Shown one piece after another: positions 10,775 through 24,100 of a stretch of DNA of 64,000 nucleotides. Position numbers and translations under genes: made by a program. Each line of letters opens with the position of its first letter. Within the stretch, counting starts at the first letter, position 1. This stretch comes from Hygrocybe punicea (Eukaryota; Basidiomycota; Agaricomycetes; Agaricales; Hygrophoraceae): contig OY744471.1 in the NCBI GenBank assembly GCA_963556145.1, positions 5,759,590 to 5,823,589 of the forward strand. Direction: 5' to 3'. Under the pieces are notes generated by a model. That model worked only from the letters and a program-made list of their open reading frames with translations, did no database searches and was not told where the DNA came from.

Positions 10775-11587
10775 TGGGGTTGAAGCCGTATGATCAAAAC
10801 AGGCCACTGGGGGTTTGTTTGTTTGTTCTACCACTCGATCAAGAACTCACCTGAAAAACCCAGCGGCACCGGCTACGACCCGTACAACACTTTTTCGCCC
10901 AACAATTACTTTTCTACTATTTTCATATGTAGCTTTTGTGCGTCTATAAAGCCAGCGTTGGTTTTAGCGAGGTCTTCTGAGTCGTTGTAATTCAGATGCC
11001 CAATCCTCAAACGCAGGAAGTTGTTTGGAAAGTTTAGTTACTAAGCCAGTTGAACAATCATAACTAATTATAAACAAATATCGTTGCTCAACGTCACGGT
11101 TTACTGATGTATCGCCGTCACTCTATATTTGTTAGTGTACCTCGGTGAGTTGCCATGCTGTCATCGCTTGGCTTGCATCGGAGGTCTGACATCGCCCTGA
11201 GGATTCCCGAACGAAACGCACCTTATTCTGGTGTGAGGAAATTTCGTTTCTCTTCTCCGGTGTCGGCTTTTTTTGACACAAGGAAATATCGCTTCGTCAC
11301 TCCGTCCTTAGTCCGGCAGGCCCGGACAGGGTCGCAATCAAAATTTGGCATGTTCCATCACGGTGCATGGCAAATCAACTGAGTGAATAGTACGTGAACT
11401 CTGTTTGAGTCAACTCGAAAGCGACTTACCCTGTTTCAACCGTCCAGGTTGCAATCAGAATTCTTTCGCAGAAATGCCGTCTGTACTGTTACTGTTGCTG
11501 TGTTTACCACTTCCAAAGTTCACAGATTCGGAGCATCAGTCTCACCTGACCACATATTCGCACCTTGCGCTGAACGTTGCATTCTTC
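10775..11587. other. Spacer upstream of the SNF2-like gene
   Basis: Begins with the displaced end of the CCCAGTGAAAA repeat. I see no recognisable exon. The last part should hold the promoter of the gene starting at 11588; no clear TATA box was seen. Confidence 0.35.
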
Positions 11588-14500
11588 ATGCCTAGCCCTA
11601 CGCCAGCCAGCGCATTAGTCCAACTCTACAAGAACGACGGGGCGCCTTGGCAATGGGAAACCTGGAAAGATATCACTAGTGTCCATGATGGCCTGTTCCC
11701 CGCCGACGATTCCAAGCTTCCTCGAGGTATCTCCCGCAGGGACTCAGATGACATATCTTCGTACTTTACTGCTTTCAATGCGCTGCCTTCAGAAACGGCC
11801 AAGTTCAAATTCGCGGCTGGGAAAGGTGGAGTCAAAATACCTGGTAGAAAATTGTGGAATGACTACGTTCGCAAGGGTTTTGATAGATGGGGCATTAACG
11901 GGATCGTAATACAAGCCCTGAATAGGGCCAACGCCCATCCAGTAAGGCAAATGCTCGGAGAAAATAATCTGGATGCTTGGCCGTCGTCGGAGCACCTTCT
12001 CCCCCAGGCTGTCAATGAGATCGGCCTCGCACTCTTCGGAAACGACGCCATCAACCCAGACACGGACAATATCCATGGTTTCCTTCGTGCCCCGACTCAG
12101 CAAATCGCACAACGCACCTGGTCAACTCTCAACAAAAAATTTATTCGCGATCGTGGCAATATGAATGAATGTGAAAACGCAGCTAAACGAGCCTTTGACG
12201 GTGTGTTTTCGTAGTTTGCATCCTTCTCCTTGATTGATGGTGTTTTCAAGCAATCCATGAGGGGAAACCCACGAAAGCGAAGCTTGTTCAAGCCTTTCGG
12301 CTGATCTCAAAGTGGAAGGAGCTCGCAGACATATATTCCACGACAGATGTCCAAAATCGCGTGGCGGTTATGTTGGCGGAGGTTGCAAATGTTATCACTG
12401 GCATGGGGGGGACGGTCACAAAGTCAATGAGGACAGCCAACGGTGCGCCGTCTGTCGGCCATGTCTCTGTATATTTCCTGATGAATGTGGTCTTCCAAAA
12501 GGTCTCACCAAGGCGACTCAGGAAATGTTGGCATCACTGGCAACAGAGGAAAATGTCAAAGAGCTGGAAGAACTCTACAAAGAACTGTTTCTTAGTCGCG
12601 AAGAAACCGAAGACCCCCTCGAAATACCGGTGCAAACTTCCATCACAATGCAAGATGTCAATGGCGGGGATCTGGGAGTGGAGCTAGTCGGTCGTCTTGA
12701 CGCGAAAACCTTGGAGATCCAACTCGGCTTTCAGCAGGCGCGCCCGCACCTATTCAACCCGCTCCGTCATTCTAATGGGCTCAATCCATGGGATCACGCG
12801 GAGAATTTTATCTCCTCCGAACGCCGTGACCATCTTGAGCCTCTCTGCCTTCACTGGCACCAGCTCTGTGCCGTACTCGCCATTGTTCAAAAGGTCTTTT
12901 CGGCAGACAAGGATGACGTTTGCACTGGCATTTTAATTGCAGATGAAGTAGGGCTCGGAAAGACGGCGGTAGCTATGGCCTATATAGCGTTGATTGCCAA
13001 CGCTGTGATGTCGAGGGAATCGAAGGTGGAACTACCACCCTGCATTGGTGAGCTATATTCCTCCTGTGGCTATTGTACATCATCACAACTATGATTCCAG
13101 TGACAACCCCGTTTGTGAAAGGCGACTTCGTCCCTGATGCTCTGCATTTAATTGTCGCTCCTGGCACCTTGGTGGCACAATGGTACAGTGAACTCAAGAC
13201 GTTTTTCCGGCCGCATCACATAGATATTTTTGTTTATTCTGGTGGGCAAGCCCAACTTAAAGAATTTTGGAAGCAGTCTGGACCGCTCCACCAATCTCAG
13301 CACAAACCCTGCCATCGCGTCATCTTGGCATCGCACACAGTAAGATTCCCTTTGTTGTTGTATGTTCTTGCTTAGCAAACCAGAATTTACAGGCGGTTGC
13401 CTCTGATTTCCGCCGCTGTCATATGATTGGAAAGGATAAGAGTCGAAAACCTTGGCAAATCCCACGTCAAAAAGCTACTCTCGAAGGGACGATCTTTGGG
13501 CCCCACTATTCCACACTTTGTATAGATGAAGCTCATCATATGAGAAATATCGGAGCACTTTATTGGGCTGGAATCCTCCTGCGCCAACATTCTGCCACTA
13601 CACTAATGCTGACGGCAACCCCGCTTCAAACCAGTCCGAAAGTGAGTCATGCAGATGTACCGAGGCTTGAGCGTTACGCTCACAGACAAACAGGACGTCT
13701 CTGCCCTTGCGCGTGTCCTTGGAATACCGGCATTCTTGACCGAAAAGTCTGCTGAAGACGACGCTGAGCTTGACCGACAAATACGCCGGGCCAAAGCGAA
13801 TTCTGCAGCCAATCAAGTAGAGAATGAAGAAGGCATTTTCTCTCTCCAGAAGAGGGCGATGGAAAAGATGCAACGCCTCTGGGAGGGTCGATTGATTCGC
13901 CGAACACTCCAGAGCAACAATGAAGAAGGCAAGCTCATCATCAATCTTCCGCCGTACAAGGGTATTGTTGGTTTCGTAAAGCTTCAGGATTGGGAGCGTG
14001 ACATCATCGAAGAAATTGCATTGCGTGCTGGTGCCAAGTTGGTTATTACCAGCTAACCATTGATTCTATGCTAAAATTTGACATACAGAGCTTCAGCGGC
14101 AAACTCTGTTGAACGGTTCAAAACAAGAAGCTTTTATATTGACTACCGGCTTGCCCTTGGATATGCCACCGACGCCAAAGCGGTCGAGTTTCGCAATCTG
14201 GAGCATTGGCTGGAGAAGAAGGGAACCAAATTCGATGCATGTGCTCGAATTTGCCAGCACCTCCTGCAGGATGACGCGGCACTCGACGTAGTATTCTCAG
14301 ATGATGGCGAAATGACATTCCCTTCGCCTCCAGGAATCGATCCAGGACAAGCAACACCATCCAACACTCGAATACTGATCTATCAGGAGTTCAAATCTAA
14401 AGGGCATCTCTTGCAGAAAGTGAGATAGCGCTTGGTTTCCTTCCTGTCACTAACAAACCATAAACAGGTGTTGGGCTTTTATGGCGTGAAAAGTTTACAC

Positions 14501-15672
14501 ATACATGGCACTCTGACTTTTGCTGCTCGTCAATGCATCATAGACCAATTTCGTTCTGGAAAGCATGGCTACCGTGTCCTGATATTCTCCTCAGTCGGCA
14601 CTGCTGGTTTGAATTTGTCAAGTGCGAATGTGGTCATACTGTTGGTGAGTTCTTTATTTTTCATTAGTCGAACATGTCATCCTTGACCAGTTATCAGGAC
14701 CAGCCTTGGAGTGCCCAGGAAGAGAGACAGATTATTGGACGAGCGTGGCGGCAGCCTCAAAAGAAGACAGTGAAAGTTTACCACCTTCTTGCGCTTGATA
14801 CGACGGATGTTTTGATGTCATCTGTGGCCCGTGGTAAGCAAGAGATGTTGCAAACATTTTTGGCTGGGAAAAAAGGCCAAGGTTAGTGAGATGCTCGCAA
14901 CCTCTGTCAAAATTTCACCTCCAATTTAGACCTCTATCGGATCCTCTCGGGTGTCCCTGTATATGATGATGACGATGACGCACCGGTCTCCTGCAAGGTT
15001 ATTGCCACTGAACATTCTTTCTCCACTGCCGGTCACTCCATCCCCACCATTGGAGAATCTGTCCCCATCGTTGAAGAATCTGTCCCCACTATTGAAGAAT
15101 CCATCCCCACTATTGAAGAATCCGTCCCCACTATTGAAGAATCCGTCCCCACTATTGAAGAATCCGTCCCCACTATTGAAGAATCCGTCCCCACTATTGA
15201 AGAATCTCTCCTCACTATAGATTCTGTCCCCGCCATCGGAGACTCTGTTGCTGCCAGTAGCAGCTACTTGTCGTCTACCTCAGACTGTGCTCCTCAACAT
15301 CTCAAGGACACACGGCAGGATGCTGTGGTTGTTGCCCAAGGTCCAACTGCTCCGCTGAAACGCAAAGCGGTGTCACCTGCAAGAGGAGTCAGTGAAAAAT
15401 TAAAGAGTAAGTGATCAAATGTGCATTCTTTATCTCAATATGCTTATCATATTGGTACTGTTCGGTAGTGAATAAGAACAAGACTAGTATTCGTGAGTTA
15501 CATAGCAAGACTGACATCATACAGCGTGCTGAGTGGCCCATGTTCTGATTTAGCCACACATCGGCGGTTAACTACATCGAGTGGTGTAACTCACCCTCCC
15601 CGAGATTTGGACACAGCTCTAGGGCTACCGAGTAGTTCTCAGGCTGGAAAAGGCCGCCGACATTACAAGTAG
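11588..15672 (+). CDS. SNF2-like DEAH ATPase/helicase, Agaricomycete-specific family
   Basis: Multi-exon gene from ATG 11588 to TAG 15670-15672. N-terminal region with PWQWETWKDIT, then a cysteine-rich segment (CAVCRPCLCIF, about 12450). The SNF2 core follows: motif I DEVGLGKT (12942-12965), Ia LIVAPGTLVAQW, motif II IDEAHHMRN (about 13520), III LTATPLQTS, IV LIYQEFKSKGHLL, V LIFSSVGTAGLNLS and VI ERQIIGRAWRQPQKK (about 14720). The C-terminal tail has eight 7-residue repeats (ESVPTIE) then K/R-rich sequence. ATP-driven chromatin or DNA remodelling is the known activity of the superfamily; the role here is unknown. A frame change near 12405 lies at a run of seven G, so it may be an intron, a sequencing error or a true frameshift. 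Its 5' end was duplicated to 4.1 kb. Confidence 0.7.
15055..15222 (+). repeat. 21-bp coding minisatellite (eight units)
   Basis: Units start at 15055, 15076, 15097, 15118, 15139, 15160, 15181 and 15202, each GAATCYGTCCCCACTATTGAA with few changes, encoding (ESVPTIE)n. The preceding 40 bp look like older degenerate units. Being in multiples of 3, copy number can change without breaking the frame. Confidence 0.9.
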
Positions 15673-15814
15673 CCATGTATTTTCTATTGTTAACATTCAA
15701 TGTGACACAACACCAATATTGCTGTATTGTACTTCCTGCATCTGCAAATACGTATAAGTGCCTCACGCAACGAGTACCGCGCCAACAGGGCTTCCACCAC
15801 CTAGATCAAAGAGC

Positions 15815-18800
15815 TCGCAACGCGATCCCGCCCCGCACACCCATCAAAAGAGCTCGGTCAGTAGCCAAGCTACTCCGAAAAACGCTTTCAAAAGTCATGG
15901 AACGAATAGCGCGAATATTGGAAAGAGCCTTGAAATTAATTAACCATCCGTCAGCAAAAAAAACCAAACAGAAGCCAAAAATCTCACCTCATAATAACTC
16001 TTCGCAACCTCCTCCGTAGCACGTTTACTCCTACGCTCGCACTTGGCCACCAAATTCGTCTGAAACGCCATCGCAGCAGCAAACACAAAACCCAACGCCA
16101 ACCATCGCTGCCACAACACAGCACTGGCCCAACATGACAACGATCAAATTCCCCGCATCGTCGCCGTCCTTGAATAGCACTTGCACCAGACGAACGGTGC
16201 TGTTCTCGCTCTTGTCGAACCACCGCTTGTCCTGCGCCAGTACGAGCTTGAAACACACCTTCCGGACATGCGCCACCCAGATCGTAGACGCATTCTCCAA
16301 AATGAAGTACTTGATGCCCAAGAAAAGTCCGTCCAGTGCTGCGACGCCCAAGACGATCCCGCCAAACGTATTGATAGTGGACGTATCAGTCGCTCTAGTA
16401 GGGACCACAAAAATAAGACGAGACAGCAGGAACGAGAACACGGGAGTCGTGGCACCGTTGAGCGAACACGCAACGACGCCGAGCAAGATGAGTGGCTTGC
16501 AGGGAACGGTGGGGTAGATATCTCGCACGAGGCTCCAGAAGGACTGCTGCATTACTGGATTCGGAGGGTGCTCAACTATGACCGTGGTCGCAGGCTCAAA
16601 ACGTATGTCGTCCCTTCGCGTCCTTGATTTCGATATGTCATGGCGTCGCCGCGACGCCTCACGTCCACTCCTCTGCAACGCCAACTTTTCGGCATCAAAT
16701 CCAGGATCATCCGACATCCCATAGTCCGCCGGAGTAGAACGAGAACATAGATGAGAAGGGCCTGAATGGTGAGCTGGGGTGACGACGGGTCGCGACAGCG
16801 GTGTGTGCGGGGGGGGGGGGGCTATTGTGGAGCAACAACATGAATATTCGACTGTTGCTGGGTGGGATCGTGCTGCTGTAGCGATGTTTGTGATGGCGGC
16901 AGCAATCGGCTAAGACGATCGGCAGATGAGAAATCCGTGAGGAATTCGAAGATCCATTTGCCCCAGGTAAGTGGACGAGAATCGATTCTTGCCATCGTCT
17001 GCCGATGAGCGGCGGCGGCAAAATCCTGCTGCCCAACCACTCCCTTATCGTTCCTAACCTCGAATTTCTCAGGGAGGTGGCCACCAGTATTCACCTGAGC
17101 CAACATCATCTCCCTAAACTCCCCTCCTGTATCCGAACTCCTCCGAATCATATCGGTATCCCTGTTCCACGACGCTGCCATTCTTGAGGACATACACAAA
17201 GTCACGAGGTGATCTGAAAAAGGTCATGCGTGATGACGATAGTGGTCTTGTTCGCTCGCCAGCGTTTGATTGCTTCGAAGACAAGCATACGTGACGTTGC
17301 GTCCGTCGCTTCGTCTAAAAAACAAGAAAACAATCAGTAAAAAAATCCAGACAAAAAAAAAAAGAACTTACCAAGAATAAGAACAGTAGAATTGCGCAAC
17401 TTTGCGCGAGCAATGGCCAAGCGCTGCATCAGCCCACCAGACAGACTAGCCCCGCCATTACCCAGCCGAGTGAGGTAACCCTCCGGAAGGTCCCTAATAA
17501 AATCATGCATGAGCGCCGCCCTGCACGCCTCCACCACCTCTTCATACGTCACATCCTTTGGCTGGCTGCCACTCCCATCGGACCCCGCCATACCCATCGC
17601 CACATTATCATGCACGCTCATATCAAACAACACGCCACCTCCTGAGACACACGCAACATGCTCGCGCATCCAGCCATCACACAAATACGCCATATCTTGG
17701 TTATCCAGCTGCATCGTACCGCCGCCGCCGCCACCACAGTTGTACATGCGGAGCAAGAGTTGCGCTATGGTGGACTTTCCAGATCCTGAACCGCCAACCA
17801 TGAACGTCGTCTCGCGTGCTGGCAAGAACAGCGAGACGTCTTTGAGGACGGGGATCGTAGGTCGGGATGGGTATACGAAAGTGACGTGCATGGCGAGTTC
17901 GCCATGGAATTTGAGTGGCACGATTTGGCGGATGTGGACGGGCTTGCGTGACTTGCTGAGAATAGCAGTAGGGGCCGTTGATGTGGAGGTGGAAGTGGAA
18001 GAAGAACCTTCCACGAGTGTCAACGAGGCCATGGCGAACTTTCCCTTTCCGAGCACGATGATCTGGGGTATGCATATCTGCAGTCTGCTCGGAGCGATGA
18101 GACACGCCCAGAACACGGCCATGACGTCTCCGGCATGGATGGTACTCTCACGGACGAGTTTCGCGCCAAACCAGAACCCTTGCACGAACACCCCCACGGT
18201 GGCGAACTACGCCAAGCCAGAGGTGGCACCCCAGATGGCGTTGAGGCGTTTCACGGTAGCGCGGATGCGGGAGAGTACGGTGGAGAGGGCGGTATGTTTA
18301 TGTTGGGTTGCATTGAAGGCTTTGACTGTGGCGATGGCCGTGACTACACGGTCGAGGGTGGACGCGGCCGTTGCGAGGTCTTGGCGTTCTTTGGCGAGGA
18401 GAGGGCCTGCGAATGCTTAAGAGAGGCCTTAGATGAGGAAGAGCGCGGGTACTGCCGAGAGGATGACGAGGGTGAGGGACCAGGAGCGTGTGAAGGCGAG
18501 GATGAGGCATGCGATGCAAGTTATTAGGCCTGTTGTTGGGTATTGAAGAAGCAACCCGGACGCGAGGGAGGATCGGTTTCTCTGTGTTGTGGGTGAGGTG
18601 AGGAATAGGGATAAGGGATGCTTTTTGAACTAAAAAGCTTACCTAGAGAAAGCAGACATGAGGCCACCAGCGCCGAGTGGTGCGTGGTCGCGATCACCCT
18701 CCTAGGTGCGGCGGCGGCGGCGTCGGGGGAACCCATCTTGGCATCGAACCACGCGATGTCCTTGCGGGTGACCGCGTCGTACACGAGAGTTCGGAGGGCG

Positions 18801-18915
18801 ACTGCATTGTTCTCGCCTGTCCATATCCACAAGCACTACGTGATGCTGCTGAAGGCGAGTGCGCCTGGAGCGAGGCAGAGAAGCTCGAGTGCTGCGATGT
18901 CTCGTATCGAGAGTC
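15815..18915 (-). pseudogene. STE6-like a-factor ABC transporter, truncated and nonsense-riddled
   Basis: Minus strand, in order: CLWIWTGENNAVALRTLVYD (TMD1), HAPLGAGGLMSAFSR, SWSLTLVILSAVPALFLI, VFVQGFWFGAKLVRES; NBD1 with Walker A GGSGSGKST (about 17780), signature LSGG, DEAT and the switch ITHD; TMD2 with LLGVVACSLNGATTPVFSF and NIRAIRSMTFESVF. The frame is lost near 15815, so NBD2 is missing. Stops TAA 18429-18431, TAA 18417-18419 and TAG 18207-18209 sit where relatives have Gln. The NBD1 Q-loop is GGG instead of QQ, the signature is followed by LM instead of QK, and SAL is deleted from DEATSALDA. Fungal STE6 exports the lipidated mating pheromone; this copy cannot. Confidence 0.85.
16809..16821 (+). 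repeat. Poly-G tract
   Basis: Thirteen consecutive G in the spacer between NBD1 and TMD2 of the STE6-like pseudogene; its length is unlikely to be called reliably. Confidence 0.8.
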
Positions 18916-20273
18916 ATCCAGTTGATAAAGCGGAGTGGGTACAAGATCAAGATCAATATCTGTCAATTGTGTGACTTGAATGGTTCCAGGTGCCATTTGC
19001 CTGTCCGAGCAAGGCATAATAGAAAACTTCATAGAGCCAACATCCGCCGATAGTACGTCCGCCATGGCTTCCACACCTTTGTTGCTGAAAGCAGCAACTA
19101 CTCCTCGGCCCCGCCAAGTAGACCCCCCAACGCTCATGGGAGGAGGGTCTACAAGACTTGCGCCAATGACCCCCCAAACGCTCATGGGATAAGGGATCAA
19201 CGGTTGGCACAGGCACATGAAAGGGAAAGGGAGGAGTGGATCATGATGTAAGAATCGACACGGCGATGAGAAAAGTACCACATTTCCAAATGTGGAACAA
19301 GCACAAAAAATAAATACACTCATAGCTCCGCCCATCTGAGTCGTAGTGGCGGCATCAGCAAAAGCGCATTATGTTTACCTAGCCTTACCTTGCTAGGTAA
19401 GGTTCACCTTTTTCACCTAGACCACCTACTTACCGACCCGGCTTACATTGCAATCCCCCCACAAGATACTATGGAAAGCAACACTGTTTCGGACGATGCC
19501 ATTTGCACTCCGACACGGCATCAAGTCAGGACCCAGAACACCTCGATAAATACGCTTTGGTGGATAGCATATTGAAATAAAAGTAAAGTGGTAGTGTCAA
19601 ATTGTTATATATCTAAACATTGTGTAAAGGTGCCAAGATGGTGGGCATGGGAGTGAGGTGAGTAAGTCAGGGGAAAGGGAGGGTGTGGGGGAGGGTACTT
19701 GAAGGGCGCCCAGAAGGGGTGGGAGATGTAAGGAGCAGTATAGAGAGGTCCGGGAGGCCGAAGGCGGTGCGAAGGAGGCACAGGGGCAGCGGTTGTTGAG
19801 AGATTGCAGTGGGCGGGGTGAAGAGAGGTTGTGGCGGTTGCGGCGGGTGCAAAGTTCACAGTCTCCTGGTTCAAAACTAAAAATTATTGGCTTACCTGAG
19901 GCGGAAAAGTTTTCGCCGTCTCGTCGATCTCCACCGCCGCCTGTCTCTGTCGTCCTCAACGCGGTTGTCCTGCGCCGCTCCTATCGTATTCGCCATCTTC
20001 GTCGTTCCCGTCGTCTCCGTATTCCTCGTCTCTATTCCCGTCTTCGCGGTTGCGGCGGTGGTCCCGTCGTCTGTCTTTTTGTGCTGGCCTACATGAGCGG
20101 GGGGTGCTAGTAGTCAGTATACAATAATATATGAGTTTTTGTTATGAGCTACCCACGCCGAATGCGACTCTCGTCGGTTGTCGTCTCGTCAGTCTCCATC
20201 GCCGTCATCGCCGTCATCGTCGTTCTCGTGCCTGCAAAGTTCTTGACCTGAGACGGGAAAGTTTAAGTGGCCT
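18916..20273. other. Region without an assignable gene
   Basis: Contains a short dyad around CTAGCCTTACCTTGCTAGG (19380-19400), a purine-rich stretch at 19620-19790 and a TCG/CGT-rich stretch at 19910-20060. None resembles a conserved protein. A minus-strand frame around 18960-19080 may be an exon remnant upstream of the STE6-like gene; I could not place it. Confidence 0.3.
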
Positions 20274-20501
20274 ACCGACGTCTTGGACAGCATGGCATAG
20301 TATTCCAGTCCCGATCTTCGGAGAGGTGGACATTTTCCCGCAATAAGAACGAGCTTGGCCGTACGCGAATAGTCTGTACTCACCCTTGCCATTGCGCATC
20401 TGCTTGAGTGCCGACTTATATCCAAGTGTGTACTTGACGACGAGCGCAACACGGGCTGCTATTGACCCTGGGGTGGCTTTTGATTTCTTGCTAGGAGCCA
20501 T
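20274..20501 (-). pseudogene. 60S ribosomal protein eL30, 3'-truncated
   Basis: From ATG 20501 the minus strand encodes [37 protein letters not shown], then in exon 2 [17 protein letters not shown] and [11 protein letters not shown]. This is eL30 of the large ribosomal subunit. Three or four residues (usually MKSG) before KYTLGYK are missing. The intron between the exons has shrunk to about 24 nt without an AG acceptor. After MLSKTS the conserved C-terminal third (NELGTACGK region) is absent and unrelated GAC-rich sequence follows. A decayed extra copy, since functional eL30 is needed elsewhere in the genome. Confidence 0.85.
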
Positions 20502-20823
20502 GCGTAAAGATTCCGTTGTTGTGGGCTCCGAACTTAGGGCGCAGGGAGGTTGCAGTGGGTGCAGTGGGTACACGAAGGACTCAGTGGGACCGGAGGTTGC
20601 AGTGTGCCGAGAGGTTGCAGTAATAGATGTATGGAGTTGCTGCAGTCGGTCACTATCAGTGTATTGGTTTCAGCCCGGATTCTGATTCGCTTAGCGTAGG
20701 ATTCCGTTCTGATCAGGTCAGAGGAGTGGCGGACGAATGAGACAAGCGACGGGGATGTTGTTATCAGCAATAGGGTGACCGAGGCGTATGTGGGAGGTCA
20801 TCTCCTGTGATTCCGTAACGACA

Positions 20824-21023
20824 ACAACGCGGAGAGGCTACTCATATTCGGGCAGGCATTGATTGAGAAGGCGACTCTTGCGCTGATTACTAGTATGAGG
20901 AGTGACTGGATGGGGCTTCTAGAAGGCGATACGATTGAAATGTGCAAGTCTGACACAGAACTGAAGGCACTGGTCTGCGAGAAAGGTGGGCAGGGAGTGA
21001 GCGAGCTCATCAGAGGAAATTAG
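20824..21023 (+). other. Unidentified coding-like fragment
   Basis: An open stretch reads AERLLIFGQALIEKATLALI, then MRSDWMGLLEGDTIEMC and GGQGVSELIRGN before a stop at 21021-21023. It looks like the end of a protein but I recognise no family. The flanking 20502-20823 holds GCAG-rich sequence upstream of eL30 and nothing else. Confidence 0.3.
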
Positions 21024-21131
21024 GCTCACCGGTTACATGTTACAAGCGGCGTTACCCCGAGAATATAATAGGTGCTCTTTTGTTCACCGCCTCTATTACT
21101 ATCATCTTTGTGTTGATCACTGTCTCTCTTA

Positions 21132-24100
21132 ATGACCGACCCGACTCCCAACCGCCACCGTCGTCGTGAGGTTGAAGTCTCTATAGTTCGGCGTTCAACA
21201 CGCCAGCGCTTCAACCCTGTTCCAGACGATGAACCAATATCAGATAATGTCCAAGGTAGCTTTCTAACCCGTTGCTATGGTAAAAATGTAATAACGCAGT
21301 AAACAATTTAGATTCCTCTGTTTCACTGATTAATTCCGAGAAAGTAATCGACTCAGAAGGCAAGTGTAGTCCATTTATCATTTTCTTGATCTCTTAGCCC
21401 TTTTAGCTACCCGTCGTCCCCCCAAAATCAAACTGGACACTCAAGAACTCAATGCTCAAACTACAACTATAGACGAATTATCCCCATTGACACCGCTTAC
21501 GCCAGTTGATGCAATTGAAAATTCGAGTGATCGTATGTGTTTATCCGCCTGTTGTCAAAAATGCGAACTAGTACAGATTCCAGCTGCTCATAATCGGTTT
21601 GATTCATCGCTTGAAGCCTTTTCCACAAAGACTGTAAAGGGACCACCTTACATTCAAGTTGCAGCTGACGACATGAAGCCTGCGAAGTTATCCACTTACA
21701 AAAGTGTCATCAAGAAAGTCTCCGAACAAATCTTTGCTCATTTTGAAGGAAATAACACAGATTACCTCAAACTTGTTACCCCAGAAGCTTTTTATCATGG
21801 TTTATTTCATCCTGAATTGCATCGCAATATGTGCTGGGAGACCAATGTCGGAAATGCAACAACGGCAGCAATTTATCATTCTCTTCACCGTCTCGTATGT
21901 TCACCTATCTCCATGTCATTTTTCCAAACTCACATATGATAGTACGAGGATAAGTCTAAATCAATCAGCCAACAAATTTATGATCATGCTTTGAATATTG
22001 CGCGAGATTTTCAACACATGAAAGTTTACCTGGCTAAAGCTGATTGCGTGCGTGCGGAATTAAAGAAGAGTGAAAAGGCTGGCTTAAGCTGCCTAAGACG
22101 TGCACACTGGATTGGTCTAGTACAGTGTGTTGATATTTATTTCTCTGATGCCGGTTCAAACTGACTGTCTCACAATAGAATTCCCAAAATTCAAGTTACG
22201 GAGTTGATGGGGAAACGAGTGTTTGAAAGTGCTGAGGATATGTTGAATTGTATCTTATGTGGTGCATTAAAGGAAGACGAAGTTGTCACCACTGATGATA
22301 CATGGTATCGCATTTGTTCCCCACCTCCCAACCAAAGTGTTACTACAGCATGGGTATTTTGGCGTAAAGACTCAGACGGTGATGAAACACCTACTGGGAA
22401 TAAAGTGGTGAGTGGCAACTGCTTAGATTAACATCTTCTCAATCTAATTCTATTAGTTTGGAGCTGTTGTCTATAATATAGATAAGTTAGGAAGGATCTT
22501 TGATGACGGCAACAAAATCACTGCGGATGACTTAAGGGCAGTGATGATATCTGCTGAGTGAGTGTTTTTAGTTAAATATTCATATTCATATTAACATATT
22601 TAGAAGATCCACTGCATTGGAGAGGAGCAGTGTGAATGATGATGGTAAAATGACAAAAGGTTTGGGTTTACACTCCTCATATGGAATCTCTTACCAGAGA
22701 CACGTAAGTACCTAATTTCTTATAGATCATAATATCTAACAATACTCATTTATATAAAGATTCCAGAACTCTCTACCAAGTCTAAGAATCCACAATCAAA
22801 GACTATAAAGAAATTACAGGAGAGAAAAGAATTGCGTGTGCACTTAACTGAATCATGGCCAAGTAAGTATATTTTCAGTACAATATCGAAATACTCACTA
22901 ATTTATTATACATTTAGTTTCACAAGCCAAACATTGGTACTTTTTAAAGGGTTTTCTTCCTCAGTTTGCAAAAATTGCATTTGTAAGTCACATTATTTTA
23001 TGTATTCAAGGCTAATATATACATTAGTGTTACGGATCGCTTCTGCAGCGGGCTCCGGCAACAATCAACTTAACAGGGGATCGGCTTCCAGAGGAGAGAA
23101 CAGCAGCTTTCATTGTTGCTTACAGCTAAGACAACACTGCTAAGAAGGGGGGGTCAAGGTCTAATGTCATTGCGAGCCGTGGGGGTTACCCAAAACAAGA
23201 TGAGTCTGCCCCAAGAACCAGACTAAACGTAAAGAAAGGAAAAGAAGAAAAAGTCCGAACCAACAACAAGAACAGTATATATAGTGACTGGTCTTGAGGG
23301 GAGGTAAATAGAAATACAACCATGAAGCCATAACATGTCCAACTCTATCATGTGTTCACCATGAGGCGCACATGAGGCGTCCTCATGTCGATGTTCTCGC
23401 GATCCAACTGGAGGCCCGGGTGTCATTGAGGGAGAGGTGAGGTCCAGATGACTCGGATGATTTGTCATCGGATCATGTGATGTGCAGAATTGCCTATTCG
23501 GGGTCTACACTTGCTGTAACAAGCAAGTGTGCAATCTGGCAAGTGCATTGCACGGTCAGGTCGAAGATGGGTATCATCCAGTGTGGGATTGGTGATGAGA
23601 ATGTCTTGAGGTGGTGTGGATGTAGTGGCAAGGTTTGCATGAAAGAAAACAAAGGAATGTGTGGAAGGAAAACCAACTAGGACGGTGGGCTAGTCGAGGT
23701 CAGACATGTGAACAGCACAAGCTGTACCGGATGACGATGTCTGTGTTGATGACGTATCGAGGAGCGATGTCTTGTCCTGTTTGTGGAACAAGAAGGTCCA
23801 CTTGATGTCGGTATTCGTCCAAGAAAGGGTATCATTGTAAACGAGTGTGGGAGATATCAAGGTTATAGATGGAAAAGGTTAAATGAATGTGGGTCCAGGT
23901 TTCGAGTCATGGCACGAGTGACAAGCTGTGGGAACAAGTCGTCGGGTACTGCATTGAAGCGGTGTCGTGCGAACAATATGCGATAGGGGTTGGTTCACTG
24001 TTTGGGAAGTCGTATGGTCTGTGGTCGAAGTCCAAAAGAATGTGCTTCGGCAATGGTCGGATTAGAGAGAACAGTGAAATGTCCCGTGATCGAGGATTGT

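Noticed and set aside
11155..11382. Short ORF upstream of the SNF2-like gene
   Set aside because: No conserved features and no splice link to the gene; probably chance.
15055..15222. Regularly spaced repeats that could be taken for a CRISPR-like array
   Set aside because: Units are directly tandem without spacers, are in frame with the SNF2-like gene, and the organism is a eukaryote.
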